Shown piece by piece: positions 21,501 to 30,548 of a DNA stretch of 39,684 bases. The translations under genes and the position numbers were made by a program. The DNA lies in the IMG/VR virus record IMGVR_UViG_3300020392_000032, positions 1 to 39,684 of that record. The stretch is one strand, 5' to 3'. The notes under the pieces are model-generated. The model saw only the letters and a list, made by a program, of their open reading frames with translations. It was not told where the DNA came from and ran no database searches. This DNA comes from a virus. The first letter of the stretch is position 1, and each line of letters begins with the position of its first letter.

Positions 21501-24500
21501 GCTAGATTAAATTTAACAATTGCTTGAGTACCAGGTGTATATTCATCAACAGTAAAGAATTGATAATTATAATTATCTGAATTAAAACCATCTCCCTCTA
21601 CCACCGTTGATGTTGAGATACCACTCTGTGTTCCAATACCTGCCTCATTTATTCTTTGGATTCCTTCTACATATACCTCATCACCTACAGAAAAAGGTTG
21701 TGGATCTCTAAAACCATTAAATGGTGTTTCTAAGAAACAAGTAACAATTCCACCAATACTAGTTTGTACCGAATTAATACCAACACCATTAGAATTATCT
21801 ATTGCAATAATTTGATGTTGAACAGAATCCAAACCCTGAATAGGAGCAATTACATCAACACTTGATATTGTTTGATTTGGAATTATTGCCAATAATGTTG
21901 AATCATCAATTACTTTTTGACTTATAGGATTATATAATAATAAATTAGGAGGTGAAGTGTAACCTGAACCACCTGAATTTATTTTAACTGATTCAATTAC
22001 GTCTAAATTATCTACGTCAACAACAGGAGAAATAAATGCTTCGGGTTGAAGTGTTTTATCTGATGAGTATTCAAAACCAATATCAATTATTCTTACATTT
22101 TTAATTTTACCTATTGTTTTACTGGTTGGAATCACATTAGCATTGATTCCATCTTTAGAATTTACTGATTTAAATGTTGGTAATTTTTTGTAGTTATAAC
22201 CTGTTGATACAATATCAAATGATTTTATTCCACCATGTGTGTTTGTTGATTTTGTAGAATATTCAAGTTTATCACATTCATCTGAGATATAATTTAATCT
22301 CTCAGGTAATTTTGGAGAAAAATTAAATGTTTCAGAGGTTACTCCAGAGATTGAATATTCCCCATTATAAGCACTATTAACAAAGACAATTTGTGAGTTG
22401 TTATTAACATCTTTGTCAGTTGTACTAATAAATCCACCTTTTTTGACAGCATAGTATAAAATGTTTGGTGTATTATTTGAGTAAGTAATTGTTAATGCAC
22501 TCCCAACAGTACCTTCTATACCAGTTTTTTGTACATTAAATATATTTGAATCACCTGAACTTAAAAATTCATTTCTTAAATTTTCATCATAAAATATTTT
22601 AAAATTATATCCAAATAATGATGTATTAGATAGATTAAACGATAATTTTGAATTTTTAGCAACAACTATTTTTGGATTTATTGGTGATATTTTTTGATTA
22701 TTTCCTCCAGTATTTGCATTAAAATTAATTAATTTAATAGGATTTGCACTAAGATCATTAAATGTCTCAGTTAATGAAAAACGTCTATCACTAATTTTAT
22801 TTACATAGTATGAACCTGTTGATAATCCTGTGATACCTCCTTCATAAAATACTTTATCACCTGTCCTAAATCCATGATTTTCTAAATCAAACCTATCTGT
22901 TTCTACGTCAGCAGCAACAAATGAAATAGGATTTATTAATAATTTTTCAAACTGTTGATTATATTCAACATTAACTGGATTTGTCGTTCCGATACCGACT
23001 GCTAAATTTGGAATAACTGTTATATTAACAATATCGCCATTTTTTAAACCATGAGTTGTTGTATTTGCTACAGATACATTTGTCGTAACTGTAGATAATA
23101 TTTTATCAACATCTCCCGTAACTTGATTAAATTGTGATTGTAAATTATAGAAATAAGTGTCAATTCCAACAGTACCTGCATTAGTAGCGTTTGATTTAAA
23201 ATACAATCCCTCACTAGTAGCTGCAGTAGAAACTACACCGTCATTATCAATTAATACAGTTGATAATCCAATAAAATCATCACTTTTTTTGATTACAAAT
23301 AATTCTTGCGTATTACCAGATAAAGGAATCGCAAAATTACCATCTGAGTCATTTGGATCATCGGTATATGCTACATTTATCTGTTTATTGGATACATCTG
23401 GAACAGTAAGCAATACTTTTTGCCCTGTTTTAAATGGGTGATTCGGTAGATGAATTTGTCTGTTTGATATAGAAACAAATGATGAAGTTAGACCTACATC
23501 AACTCGTATAGATGTTGCACCACCACTTGTACCTACTCCCACTGAAGTTGGAGGACTAAAATAAACAATATCATTTATTTTTGAATCAAACTTTTCAGTG
23601 TTTACTGGAATTGTAAATGATGTGTTTAATATATCTACATTTGATCCAAAAGTATGTGCAGCACCTGCATTTCTAAAAACTCTCAAAACCCTTGGTGTAG
23701 GGAATATATTTAATACTTGTAAGAATTCACCATTTATTTTGATTGTGCTACCAACAGATAGTGAATTTGGTATTTTATTTAAGAAAATATCTTGCACTGC
23801 TTTTTGCCCGTTAGCAATAGCAGTCATTGATACTGCAAGACCAACGGTATCTGTTCTTACTCCAACATTAAAAGTATCTGTTAAATTTTGAACTGATGTA
23901 CTTAAACCTGATACTTGAATTGCACTTAAGTTTGGTATTTCTATAAAGGGTAAAAATGTTCCTTTTACTTGGTTTTGATTTACATGTGTAAAGACAACAG
24001 ATTCAAATGATTCTAAAGTTGATTCAATAGAAGATACTCCTAAACCTACAATTTCACTTACTTTTGCTGAAAATCCTGAACCACCAGTACCTTCATCATC
24101 AAAAATAGTCGTATCACCGATTCTATATCCACTACCAGAATTCAAAATAGATAAATCTTGTAAACCTCCCTTAACAACTGATTCTACTTTTGATGATTGT
24201 CTTACGATTTCATTTGATTCAAATATAAAATCATTATTTGCAAATTTTTCTGCTACATTATATGGAAAAGTATTTCTTAAGAGAGATGAATTATTAAAAT
24301 CAAAAGATTGAGTTAATAATAAATTTTCATCAATTAATGGTGATCGATATGTATTACCTATGAAATATGGATAAACGCCATCTAATTTACCATTAACATT
24401 CTTTTCAACAGTGGCAAAATAAGCATATATACCGTTAGGAAATTCAGGTGTTTTACAAAAACGACCATTATGAATGTCTAAATCACCAGAATTATTAAAT

Positions 24501-27500
24501 TGATAATCTTCGTTAAAGAATCCATTCGCAAATCCAGATGGTCTATTAGAAACATTAGATATATTCTTGACATATGATGATAGTAATATTTTTGCAGGAG
24601 TATTACTATCATTAGGATCAGTGTATCCAAAAGGACCATATATTGGATTACCATCATACGCCCAACCTATAATAGGTGAGTGTTTTTTAACAGAATCAAA
24701 TTCATTAGAATCTGTTACTGAAAAACTATCTTTTTCAAAATTAGTTGCTATTTTTTGTGAATATGATAATACTACATAATTTAAATCATCAGTTTTAGAA
24801 TTTAAAAACTCGCTTCCAAATCTTTCAACATTATTAACTGTTAAATTTCTTATTCTAGGTAAAAATGCACCATTTTTTCCTCTTGGTTCAACACTTGTAG
24901 TGGTTGTACCAGAACTATATCCAATACCTGTGTTAACCACTATCACTTCTGTTAATTTTTTATTCTCTATCACAGGTCTAAGTATTGCACCTGAACCTTC
25001 ACCAGTTGATATAACCTTTATATCAGGAATTGAACTATATTCTCTTCCCTGATTTGCAATAAGAACACTTTCTATTTTACCATTAACAATAATTGGTTTT
25101 ACAGATGCATCTCTACCAGAGGTTATCTTTACATCAGGTAAATTTACATGATTTAATATTTTTGATCCATAATCAGTTCCATTTTCATAAAGATAACCAC
25201 CTGTAAGTGAACCTGTAACTTTAGGAGTAAAATTAAAAGTTCCAGTTATCGTTGATCCATATACTGCTTCAACATTTACTTTTATCTCAGGATATGTAAA
25301 AGTTTGGTATCCTGTTCCAGTAGATCCTAAACCAACAAACTTACCTCTTGTGAAATTACTTGTTATTGTTGCCCCAATACCAGCATCTGCTAATCTGAAT
25401 GTATTATTATCAACTTTCATCACATAATAAGATGAAGTTGCTGATAATCCATCAATTGTTTTTGGTTGAGTTGTTCCTAAACCGACGGTGGCTGAATATT
25501 CAATGATATCACCATGTTTAAATCCATGATTATCAAAATTGATTGTGTCAAATGATGTAGAAATACCACTTGGTGAAACTCTTAACTTGCGATGTTGATA
25601 ACCAGAACCAGAATTTAATACCTTTACAGAGAGTATAGTATTTTTTGATTCTGTTCTAAATTCATGTATACCACTTGCAGAAAGATCAGTTGATATACCA
25701 ATGGTATTAATACCAGTGTTACCTGTTTTTGCATCACTTTCATTATTAAATAAACGAATGGTGCTAGTATTAATAACTCTTACAAAATATGGTGCACCAT
25801 CTGCTAATGCTCCTTCTATTATTTCAGGGTCATTAGTATCATTGAATGATCCTATACCAACAGACGGGTTTCCATTGTTTTTATAAAATACAATTTGTCC
25901 TGTCTCTAAATTATGTTTCTCTCTGAATGTAATTGTATCGTCATCTATATCGATACCTCCACCAAATTTTATATCTCTACTATCGAAACGAATTGAACGA
26001 AATCTAGCACCTAATATAGCTTCTAATTCACATCCTGTTCCATTACCTCCAGTCAAAGAAATATTTTTAACAGAATTTATATCAAAATCTTGAGGATCTA
26101 CAATTACTTCCTTAACTGATCCAGAAATAATAGGTTCAAGTAATGCATTATCACCTAAACTACTCTCAACAATAACATCAGGTGGATTAATAACATCATA
26201 ATCACTTCCACCATTTGTTAATTCAATACTTTCAATAGGACCGTAAAATATTCTATCCTCAGATACTGGTGAATTTATTTCAACTCCATTTTTTAATATG
26301 CCATTATTGTTAATAGAGAGATCATCATTAGTTGATACAAATAAGTTTTGTGATAGTGGAAATTTCCTTAATATTTTATTAGCTGATAAATCTTTATTTG
26401 AATGTCTTTGTAATGTAAATATCTGTTGATCTTTAACAGATGCAGCTACTCCAACTTGAATAGTGCTTGCTGAACCAATCTGTGATCTAGACAAGTAAAG
26501 TGCCATTTTAGTGATATCATCATTTGGATCTGTTTCTAAAATTGGATCAACATAATATACCTGACCTTCGATTAAACCAGGTGCCACAGATGGAGCACTA
26601 TCATTAATAGAGTTAGGATCTTTTATAACGCTATAAATTATAGCATCTCCTTGTTTGAATTTTAAACTTTGACCAGTTGGATTAAAAAATTTGATGTAAT
26701 TATATTTTGTGCTATCTGTTGCACTCTGTCCCTCTAAACCAAATTCAACTGTTGTTTGTCCAAGACCAGTTGTCTCAGATATTTTATTAATTTCGATAGT
26801 GTAATTTGGTAAAGAATTAGATGCCACATACCCATCTACATCTCCATCCGTATAAACATTTAAAACGTTTGATATAACTGTATTATTACCTTCTTTTATT
26901 CTAACACCATTACTATTTGTTTTTTCGATAACTCTTCTTATATCATATTTTTTAGTTGAAATTGGAATAAAAATATCATCAAGATTTTCGTTCTGTACTT
27001 GTTTTTTTGCTTTATCAACAGTCTTTACATCAAAAATTATTTCAATTGAATTTCCATTTTCATCAGTTAATACATTTTCATTTTGATTCAATATTTCAAA
27101 TTTATCTCCTACCTTTAATGAGGAATCATTTATATTTGTTCCTAAAGTTATATTACCACCACTTCCAAAATCTTCGACTTGAAATCTTGAACTAGTATTA
27201 TATGTCCAAACATTTGCAAAAATTTCTTTATAACTTTCATTATTATTAAGAATTTTATTTCCAACATTTTTTACGTAGATATTCTCACCTTCATTTACAA
27301 GATTAATATTATCGGTATTTGTTAACTCAGATATAACACCACTTACTCTTAATTCAATTTTTTTACTTAGATCACCATCCTCATATCCAAATATGTTTTC
27401 ATTTATTCTAAGATCATCTGCTGTATTGATAGGAGATGTTACACCTGTGCAACCAAAAAATTGATTAACAGATTTTGAAGTGTAATCAATTAAATTATCA

Positions 27501-28546
27501 CCACTAATAATTGTTCCAGTTGCTCCAAAACCTATTGTTGAGTCAACTGATATAACTGAATCATTAATTGCGACTGGATTTAATACTTTTGTGTTTGCAT
27601 TTACAGTAAAAACACCCTGTATCAAATCATTTTCACTATATCCAACAAATAGTGATAACTTGTAATAATTTTTACCACCTCTTTGAAATATTTCCACCTC
27701 TGATATAGAGGCATTTGTTGATAAATCATTTGATTTAAAAATAGTTTGACCCACCAATTTTGAAGGATCACCAGTTTTTGTTATTAAATCTGCAATAATT
27801 ATTTCTCTTCGTATAAATTCAGCATCCGATGGTTTGATTAAATTATTTTCAAGATCAATAATTTTTGATTCAACACCAAATAATACTTTAAATAATATGG
27901 TAATAGACTCCTCTATTCCCTTAGACTGATAAAAACTTCGGGCAAATTTTACAAAATTACCAACATCTAATTTATCAGCTAATTTTATATTTTCAAAACC
28001 AGGTAAAAATGTTCTTTTTAACTTTTTATAAAACTCTTGTAAAAATAATACAGATAAATTCTTTACCTCAGTACCACTTACATGTGAAGCAGCATTTGTA
28101 TTTTCAAATGTAAGAGTTTCTTTATTAACATCTAATAATGAAGATGTTATACCAACATTATAACCTGTGATTCCACTAAACCCACGAATACAACCAGTAA
28201 AAGATGTTGATGTAATACCAGTATATGAAATTATCTCATTATTAATTTTAAGTAAACCATATTCATTTGGAAATCCCTTTGTGCTTGGAACTGAAATGGT
28301 AGTATCAGAGGATGAAACATCCGATGTTATGCTTGTTAGACCAACTATAACCTCTGGAACAAGATTATCAACTTTTTGATACTGATTAAAATTACTGATT
28401 AAATCAGTGGTTCCTCCTTGAAATTCTTGGGAGATGTAATATTGTTTTAAAAAATCAACAGCGTTAGGAAAATCAGCTAGTACAAACTCAGGTAGTTGAT
28501 TTTCAATAATAGTATTAACTTTTATTTTTTTGTCAATTTGTGACAT
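15581..28546 (-). CDS. Giant 4321-aa baseplate wedge-position protein (gp7 locus) with YHYH-like domain
   Basis: A single open frame of nearly 13 kb fills the place of T4 gene 7 (1032 aa), between gp6 and gp8. The N-terminus (residues about 1-60: IENQLPEFVLADFPNAVDFL, KQYYISQEFQGG) is the usual opening of the large cyanophage baseplate protein. Residues about 85-125 carry GLLKINNEIISYTG...GCIRGFSGIT, and a related module recurs near 3144-3230. A YHYH-like domain (HSPIIGWAYDGNPIYGPFGY) begins near residue 1290. About ten GSGY-type units are scattered from residue 780 to 4100. Most of the rest is Ser/Thr/Asn/Gly-rich beta sequence. A GAGG ribosome-binding site at the end of gp6 precedes the ATG. 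The position suggests a baseplate wedge scaffold extended by host-contact modules, but only the location and the N-terminus support a gp7 role. Confidence 0.8.
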   Translation of the reverse strand: MSQIDKKIKVNTIIENQLPEFVLADFPNAVDFLKQYYISQEFQGGTTDLISNFNQYQKVDNLVPEVIVGLTSITSDVSSSDTTISVPSTKGFPNEYGLLKINNEIISYTGITSTSFTGCIRGFSGITGYNVGITSSLLDVNKETLTFENTNAASHVSGTEVKNLSVLFLQEFYKKLKRTFLPGFENIKLADKLDVGNFVKFARSFYQSKGIEESITILFKVLFGVESKIIDLENNLIKPSDAEFIRREIIIADLITKTGDPSKLVGQTIFKSNDLSTNASISEVEIFQRGGKNYYKLSLFVGYSENDLIQGVFTVNANTKVLNPVAINDSVISVDSTIGFGATGTIISGDNLIDYTSKSVNQFFGCTGVTSPINTADDLRINENIFGYEDGDLSKKIELRVSGVISELTNTDNINLVNEGENIYVKNVGNKILNNNESYKEIFANVWTYNTSSRFQVEDFGSGGNITLGTNINDSSLKVGDKFEILNQNENVLTDENGNSIEIIFDVKTVDKAKKQVQNENLDDIFIPISTKKYDIRRVIEKTNSNGVRIKEGNNTVISNVLNVYTDGDVDGYVASNSLPNYTIEINKISETTGLGQTTVEFGLEGQSATDSTKYNYIKFFNPTGQSLKFKQGDAIIYSVIKDPNSINDSAPSVAPGLIEGQVYYVDPILETDPNDDITKMALYLSRSQIGSASTIQVGVAASVKDQQIFTLQRHSNKDLSANKILRKFPLSQNLFVSTNDDLSINNNGILKNGVEINSPVSEDRIFYGPIESIELTNGGSDYDVINPPDVIVESSLGDNALLEPIISGSVKEVIVDPQDFDINSVKNISLTGGNGTGCELEAILGARFRSIRFDSRDIKFGGGIDIDDDTITFREKHNLETGQIVFYKNNGNPSVGIGSFNDTNDPEIIEGALADGAPYFVRVINTSTIRLFNNESDAKTGNTGINTIGISTDLSASGIHEFRTESKNTILSVKVLNSGSGYQHRKLRVSPSGISTSFDTINFDNHGFKHGDIIEYSATVGLGTTQPKTIDGLSATSSYYVMKVDNNTFRLADAGIGATITSNFTRGKFVGLGSTGTGYQTFTYPEIKVNVEAVYGSTITGTFNFTPKVTGSLTGGYLYENGTDYGSKILNHVNLPDVKITSGRDASVKPIIVNGKIESVLIANQGREYSSIPDIKVISTGEGSGAILRPVIENKKLTEVIVVNTGIGYSSGTTTTSVEPRGKNGAFLPRIRNLTVNNVERFGSEFLNSKTDDLNYVVLSYSQKIATNFEKDSFSVTDSNEFDSVKKHSPIIGWAYDGNPIYGPFGYTDPNDSNTPAKILLSSYVKNISNVSNRPSGFANGFFNEDYQFNNSGDLDIHNGRFCKTPEFPNGIYAYFATVEKNVNGKLDGVYPYFIGNTYRSPLIDENLLLTQSFDFNNSSLLRNTFPYNVAEKFANNDFIFESNEIVRQSSKVESVVKGGLQDLSILNSGSGYRIGDTTIFDDEGTGGSGFSAKVSEIVGLGVSSIESTLESFESVVFTHVNQNQVKGTFLPFIEIPNLSAIQVSGLSTSVQNLTDTFNVGVRTDTVGLAVSMTAIANGQKAVQDIFLNKIPNSLSVGSTIKINGEFLQVLNIFPTPRVLRVFRNAGAAHTFGSNVDILNTSFTIPVNTEKFDSKINDIVYFSPPTSVGVGTSGGATSIRVDVGLTSSFVSISNRQIHLPNHPFKTGQKVLLTVPDVSNKQINVAYTDDPNDSDGNFAIPLSGNTQELFVIKKSDDFIGLSTVLIDNDGVVSTAATSEGLYFKSNATNAGTVGIDTYFYNLQSQFNQVTGDVDKILSTVTTNVSVANTTTHGLKNGDIVNITVIPNLAVGIGTTNPVNVEYNQQFEKLLINPISFVAADVETDRFDLENHGFRTGDKVFYEGGITGLSTGSYYVNKISDRRFSLTETFNDLSANPIKLINFNANTGGNNQKISPINPKIVVAKNSKLSFNLSNTSLFGYNFKIFYDENLRNEFLSSGDSNIFNVQKTGIEGTVGSALTITYSNNTPNILYYAVKKGGFISTTDKDVNNNSQIVFVNSAYNGEYSISGVTSETFNFSPKLPERLNYISDECDKLEYSTKSTNTHGGIKSFDIVSTGYNYKKLPTFKSVNSKDGINANVIPTSKTIGKIKNVRIIDIGFEYSSDKTLQPEAFISPVVDVDNLDVIESVKINSGGSGYTSPPNLLLYNPISQKVIDDSTLLAIIPNQTISSVDVIAPIQGLDSVQHQIIAIDNSNGVGINSVQTSIGGIVTCFLETPFNGFRDPQPFSVGDEVYVEGIQRINEAGIGTQSGISTSTVVEGDGFNSDNYNYQFFTVDEYTPGTQAIVKFNLAGLTTNPGIAKTFQSGYASIINKNNYPDIIPIQTRGQFQLNEEIIVNGENSDLVIVEIRDDYIKLDGVTQVKTGDRIVGKTTNVSAEIVKYNDKRALFKIDYSSRQEYGWIDDIGKLNLDTQVLPDNNYYQNLSYTVRSPIVWDKFVNTVNSLVHPAGLKNFADTSIQRNIKSGINTANSDSVIVLDILNDPERVDAINNFDTVVDFDRIESKTKSLILKNTKLTDFSRCLTNRVLIHDDISDQFSSVGFSANTSIIDEITSLYQTYLIQVVDPDTFDTQLSELIVYTSENDIFIAEKTTDSAGIGLDSIDGNLRLGLFDSEKTDAGVRNLLFDPTNEFTKDHDIKILKTNYNNNILGIGTNLIGNISITGVSTDVNISATKTIVEYPKTNFNALYAKIFVQDSISKEINYNEIVLDFDGTDVTTSEIFVDKQFGLSTNNVGILTAKFENDLIKLQIQNDTSSILDINANIVGLGTTTTSTGVHRFLASGQPAGSERSGRLESGYNSGTSSPIVYSTINKLNDSTVKSVVRVSCGETSAVHQVVTIRDASDILTVQYPFVSAGSTSGIGTFGGEFNGDNIDLKFYPDSNFTSIIEVQSFNQILNTANDFDNNTPNLSYGTNNIGLVLSTFDALEGKRANKRKFALKHEGAPIYSKTFNPDGVGLEKSTGFFTIPNHFFNTNEELTYTPDSTFVGVAATPVSIGQKTLPSGLSTTILPSSVFVKIKDENQFQLFARKSDISAGTAITFTGNGAGNAHKLTMTKPLTKTIIGLDGVVQQPITFTSITHTLNMSGGIDDKKTRFVLTGISSILTTDILKLDDEFMKVEEVGFTSTSDGSGVIDDSLNISLGISIHPTVKVERGVLGIAATSHVNNTVARIHRGSFNIVDSDVHFIEPPKGNSRNRKTDTELPFVKASFSGRTFTRQDYTTNMLFDDISDNFTGIGKTYSLKVGGANTSSGIQIGNGIVFINGVFQTPFTNNNAGNNYKITADTIAGISTIEFTGITSANGQPIVSEFDINQNQVPRGGVIVSLGSTTGLGYAPLLGAKVQPFTNSSGAITSVVGIGTSSGVSLGIQTAVYDNQSGIITVTTNKVHGFSLNRPKTVHLKDLEFSCATQHAGVTTTIFQDHERGLFLVGIVSERSFEVQAGPGTIPHIYEGGGNAFEFYEDLTFGSGYRDPVAINVEDINFLHKFVSSSSNSISVQGSGSTFTPTDAIYDSATGNLILTIASHGLSTSNKIKIATNSLVFTCDKDNHFGNHPYPRATDPANNVFLTITAVTTDTITVNVGAGGGGGNGANITATVGAGGTLAFNIVSGGTGYINPQINIPEPTYENLKVEGISRLGIGETTETGTQLLLNVEVSAAKTSVGIGSTLFEINNFNIARSGHSFKKGDKFRPVGLVTALGFSKPVQEFELEVLEIFNDKFSGWQFGEIDYIDSIQILQNGSRLRFPLFFNGELLSFEIDPNNTVSEQIDLDAVLLIFVNGVLQTPKQAYQFEGGSTFTFTEAPDVEDKVDIFFYKGQEGVDVDIQDVQETVKIGDSLRIFKNDSLGITTSQSSSRFVKEIVNADRVETDVYRGRGIDEKNFKPVKWSKQKTDLKLSGVSIPKTRSIIEPQIYPTAKIIGNLPITDISGTGDNDGIFVDDATSFFYEEPAKGGAGYNSFTVDEVDALITSGDVKEGATVSLSINSGSVNNIIITNEGSGYENGTVPLIITKPIGAGTTDINVGASTATATVTFTDGKLSGFNITDGGSGYNVAPSAIIELPKFETEKVTRISNVEGFVGIITGIKNVSRGGGGRALKFFYRAVLRDAEGKLTTNTGRGGTLRNDYPVLVTGTSVGSGATSVVTTNASGKVGIGTQFVDNIYIVKNVDNTGDNGEFTANIHTDSNTSISGIDTTGFYDGNNGTAIPLGTISWGRLYGNNLTRSNPLSLEVRGKTLGELSTSGLSTFPTIQRKSYDAFGHTGHRSSGSISAKLA
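24330..24690 (-). other. YHYH-like domain encoded within the giant protein
   Basis: Residues about 1286-1406 of the giant protein contain GWAYDGNPIYGPFGY, then a PSGFANGFFNEDYQF and GRFCKTPEFPNGIYAYFAT series. This matches the pattern of the YHYH family (often 'G-x-A-x-D-G-x-P-I-Y-G-P', later 'L-D-x-x-N-G-R ... P-x-G-x-Y-x-Y'). Such domains occur in secreted bacterial proteins and some cyanophage structural proteins. The biochemical function is not established. Confidence 0.75.
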
Positions 28547-28549
28547 AAA

Positions 28550-30547
28550 TTATTTCCTCTCTAAAACTCCATTTGAGTAACTAGATGTGTAGTAATCTCT
28601 AGTAAATACGATACCTGAAACATCTTCCCCTGAAGCAATAACATCTTTCAACATATTTATGGAGCTATTTGCAACGTCAAAACTTACAAATAAATCTTTT
28701 AATCCAACAATATCATTGGATTCTGGAAAAGCTTGAATTTCAATCAAATTATTTTCTGCAATTGTTGACGATATATTAATTGTGTTTAGTAATATTTCAC
28801 CTTTTTTATAATCAACACCACCAGCTTCTTTGACTACAACAACTGTTTGACCCTTTTCATTTTTTGTGACTACACTAATTGTCCCTTTCATACTACCATC
28901 TAAATTACCAGATGCATCTTTATTGGGGACATCTGTTAAAAATGCAGTTCCAGTTGCACCTGATATGGTGAAACCAGTGCTTTTAATATTAAAACCAGCA
29001 GGATTGATATGAAAACGATTACCAAAACATAACTCATATTGAGCAAACTGATTGATTAATGCTTTCAAATCTCTTCGTATGGTAATTCTCGTTATATTTG
29101 AAGTGATTCCATCATCTACACGGTCTATTAATTGATTTAATTTACTATATTTAAAACGACCTCCAAATTTGTTAATTTCTACATTTTCACTATAAAGGTT
29201 CAATGCACTAACAATGGATGCCTTTAAATCTAACTCTGATGCAATTTGTGAAGGATTATAATATACATTTGAATCTATCTCAACATATAAAATTTTTAAA
29301 TCAACAATCTCAGAGTTAATACCTGCTACAGCGTATTTTTTAAGACCATTTTTAATTTGTGTTTTATCAAAATCTGAGATAAATGATCCATTTTTTGGTT
29401 TGATGCTTATCTGCACCTTACCAAATTGTGGAGGGTCTAATTCCTCACCTCCTATGACTGAAACTGATTCAGTTTTTGGGAATATTTGTGAAATAATAGC
29501 TTCGTAATCTCGTGGTGTAACTGCCCTGTATTGTGCTGAGTAAAGTCTTGGAGCAAAATACTTAATAGAAGACACATTTTCACTTTCTGCTCCATTTACA
29601 GCATGTGTGAGACCTGTTATTGTTATTGTATCTGATGGGGTAAAGAATGAACCATCATTTTTTGAAAACGTTCCTTGAAAACTAAACTCACTTGGACCAT
29701 TTCCATCTTTACCATCAGTAACGATATAAGTTGCAGTTACTTTTTGATTATTTTCTAATTTTTTACCAAAAAGTCCATCTCCAAACAATATTTCAAATTT
29801 TTCATCCTGAACCTCTTGTCCTAAATATATCTCTGAATTTTTATTTAAATTTAAAATATTATCTACTTGACTATATTTTCGACCTATACTTGTTTCATTC
29901 CTAGCACCAACATAAACTCTTAATGTTGAAGTATCAATGTTGGGACTATCAATGATAAATCTTTGATCTATTGATGCATCCACTCTGTAAACTCTTCTTA
30001 AATATGTTCCTTCATAAATGACAATTTCATTATCAAATTGGGCAAATGAGTGAGGAACAGGATTTCCATCATTACCTGTCTCTATAACATCTCCATTATC
30101 ATCTATACTTTTGCTAACGATTCTTGATGAAACAATATCTTCAGGTATTGAAAATCTAAAAGTTGTATTCTCAGCTGATCCTATACAAACGAGACCAGCA
30201 CGAAGAGTCAAAAAACTAGTGTTAACATCGGTTGTTCTTCCTAAATCTACCTCATTAAGTTTTATTGTGGCAGTTGCTGCTCTTCTGCTTTTAGGAACAT
30301 ATCCAATATTACGTGCAAGAGAAACAACATTCTCTCTTATAATTGCTGAGTCAAGAAATGCCTCATTCGCCACTAAGTTAGCGTTAAATGCATTAATATA
30401 AGTATTGTATGCTAAAGTATCAATTAAAACTGAAAAGTTAGAACCCTCAAAATCAAAATCAGTAAAATTTGTATTTGATCTTAAAAAATCTTTAATTTGT
30501 ACTTTGATATCTTCAAAGTCTAAACTAGTAAATTGAGTAAAAGGCAT
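28550..30547 (-). CDS. 6: Baseplate wedge protein gp6-like
   Basis: This 665-aa protein equals T4 gp6 in length (660 aa). gp6 forms the continuous ring of the baseplate inner wedge and belongs to the wider baseplate J-like family. The N-terminal block DFEGSNFSVLIDTLAYNTYI (about residues 38-57), with NEAFLDSAIIRENVVSLARN (about 66-85) and a following GYVPKSRRAA, is the family hallmark. The middle contains AVTPRDYEAIISQIFPKTES, another J-like signature. It follows gp25 by 1 nt, as expected for proteins that assemble together around the tail tube. Its last codons (GAGAGGAAA before TAA) supply a ribosome-binding site for the giant downstream gene. It appears intact. Confidence 0.92.
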   Translation of the reverse strand: MPFTQFTSLDFEDIKVQIKDFLRSNTNFTDFDFEGSNFSVLIDTLAYNTYINAFNANLVANEAFLDSAIIRENVVSLARNIGYVPKSRRAATATIKLNEVDLGRTTDVNTSFLTLRAGLVCIGSAENTTFRFSIPEDIVSSRIVSKSIDDNGDVIETGNDGNPVPHSFAQFDNEIVIYEGTYLRRVYRVDASIDQRFIIDSPNIDTSTLRVYVGARNETSIGRKYSQVDNILNLNKNSEIYLGQEVQDEKFEILFGDGLFGKKLENNQKVTATYIVTDGKDGNGPSEFSFQGTFSKNDGSFFTPSDTITITGLTHAVNGAESENVSSIKYFAPRLYSAQYRAVTPRDYEAIISQIFPKTESVSVIGGEELDPPQFGKVQISIKPKNGSFISDFDKTQIKNGLKKYAVAGINSEIVDLKILYVEIDSNVYYNPSQIASELDLKASIVSALNLYSENVEINKFGGRFKYSKLNQLIDRVDDGITSNITRITIRRDLKALINQFAQYELCFGNRFHINPAGFNIKSTGFTISGATGTAFLTDVPNKDASGNLDGSMKGTISVVTKNEKGQTVVVVKEAGGVDYKKGEILLNTINISSTIAENNLIEIQAFPESNDIVGLKDLFVSFDVANSSINMLKDVIASGEDVSGIVFTRDYYTSSYSNGVLERK

Positions 30548-30548
30548 A

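Noticed and set aside
15581-28546. Repeated short motifs in the giant gene as a CRISPR array or DNA tandem repeat
   Set aside because: The repeats are degenerate and in protein frame (GSGY units), irregularly spaced and without constant DNA repeats or unique spacers.
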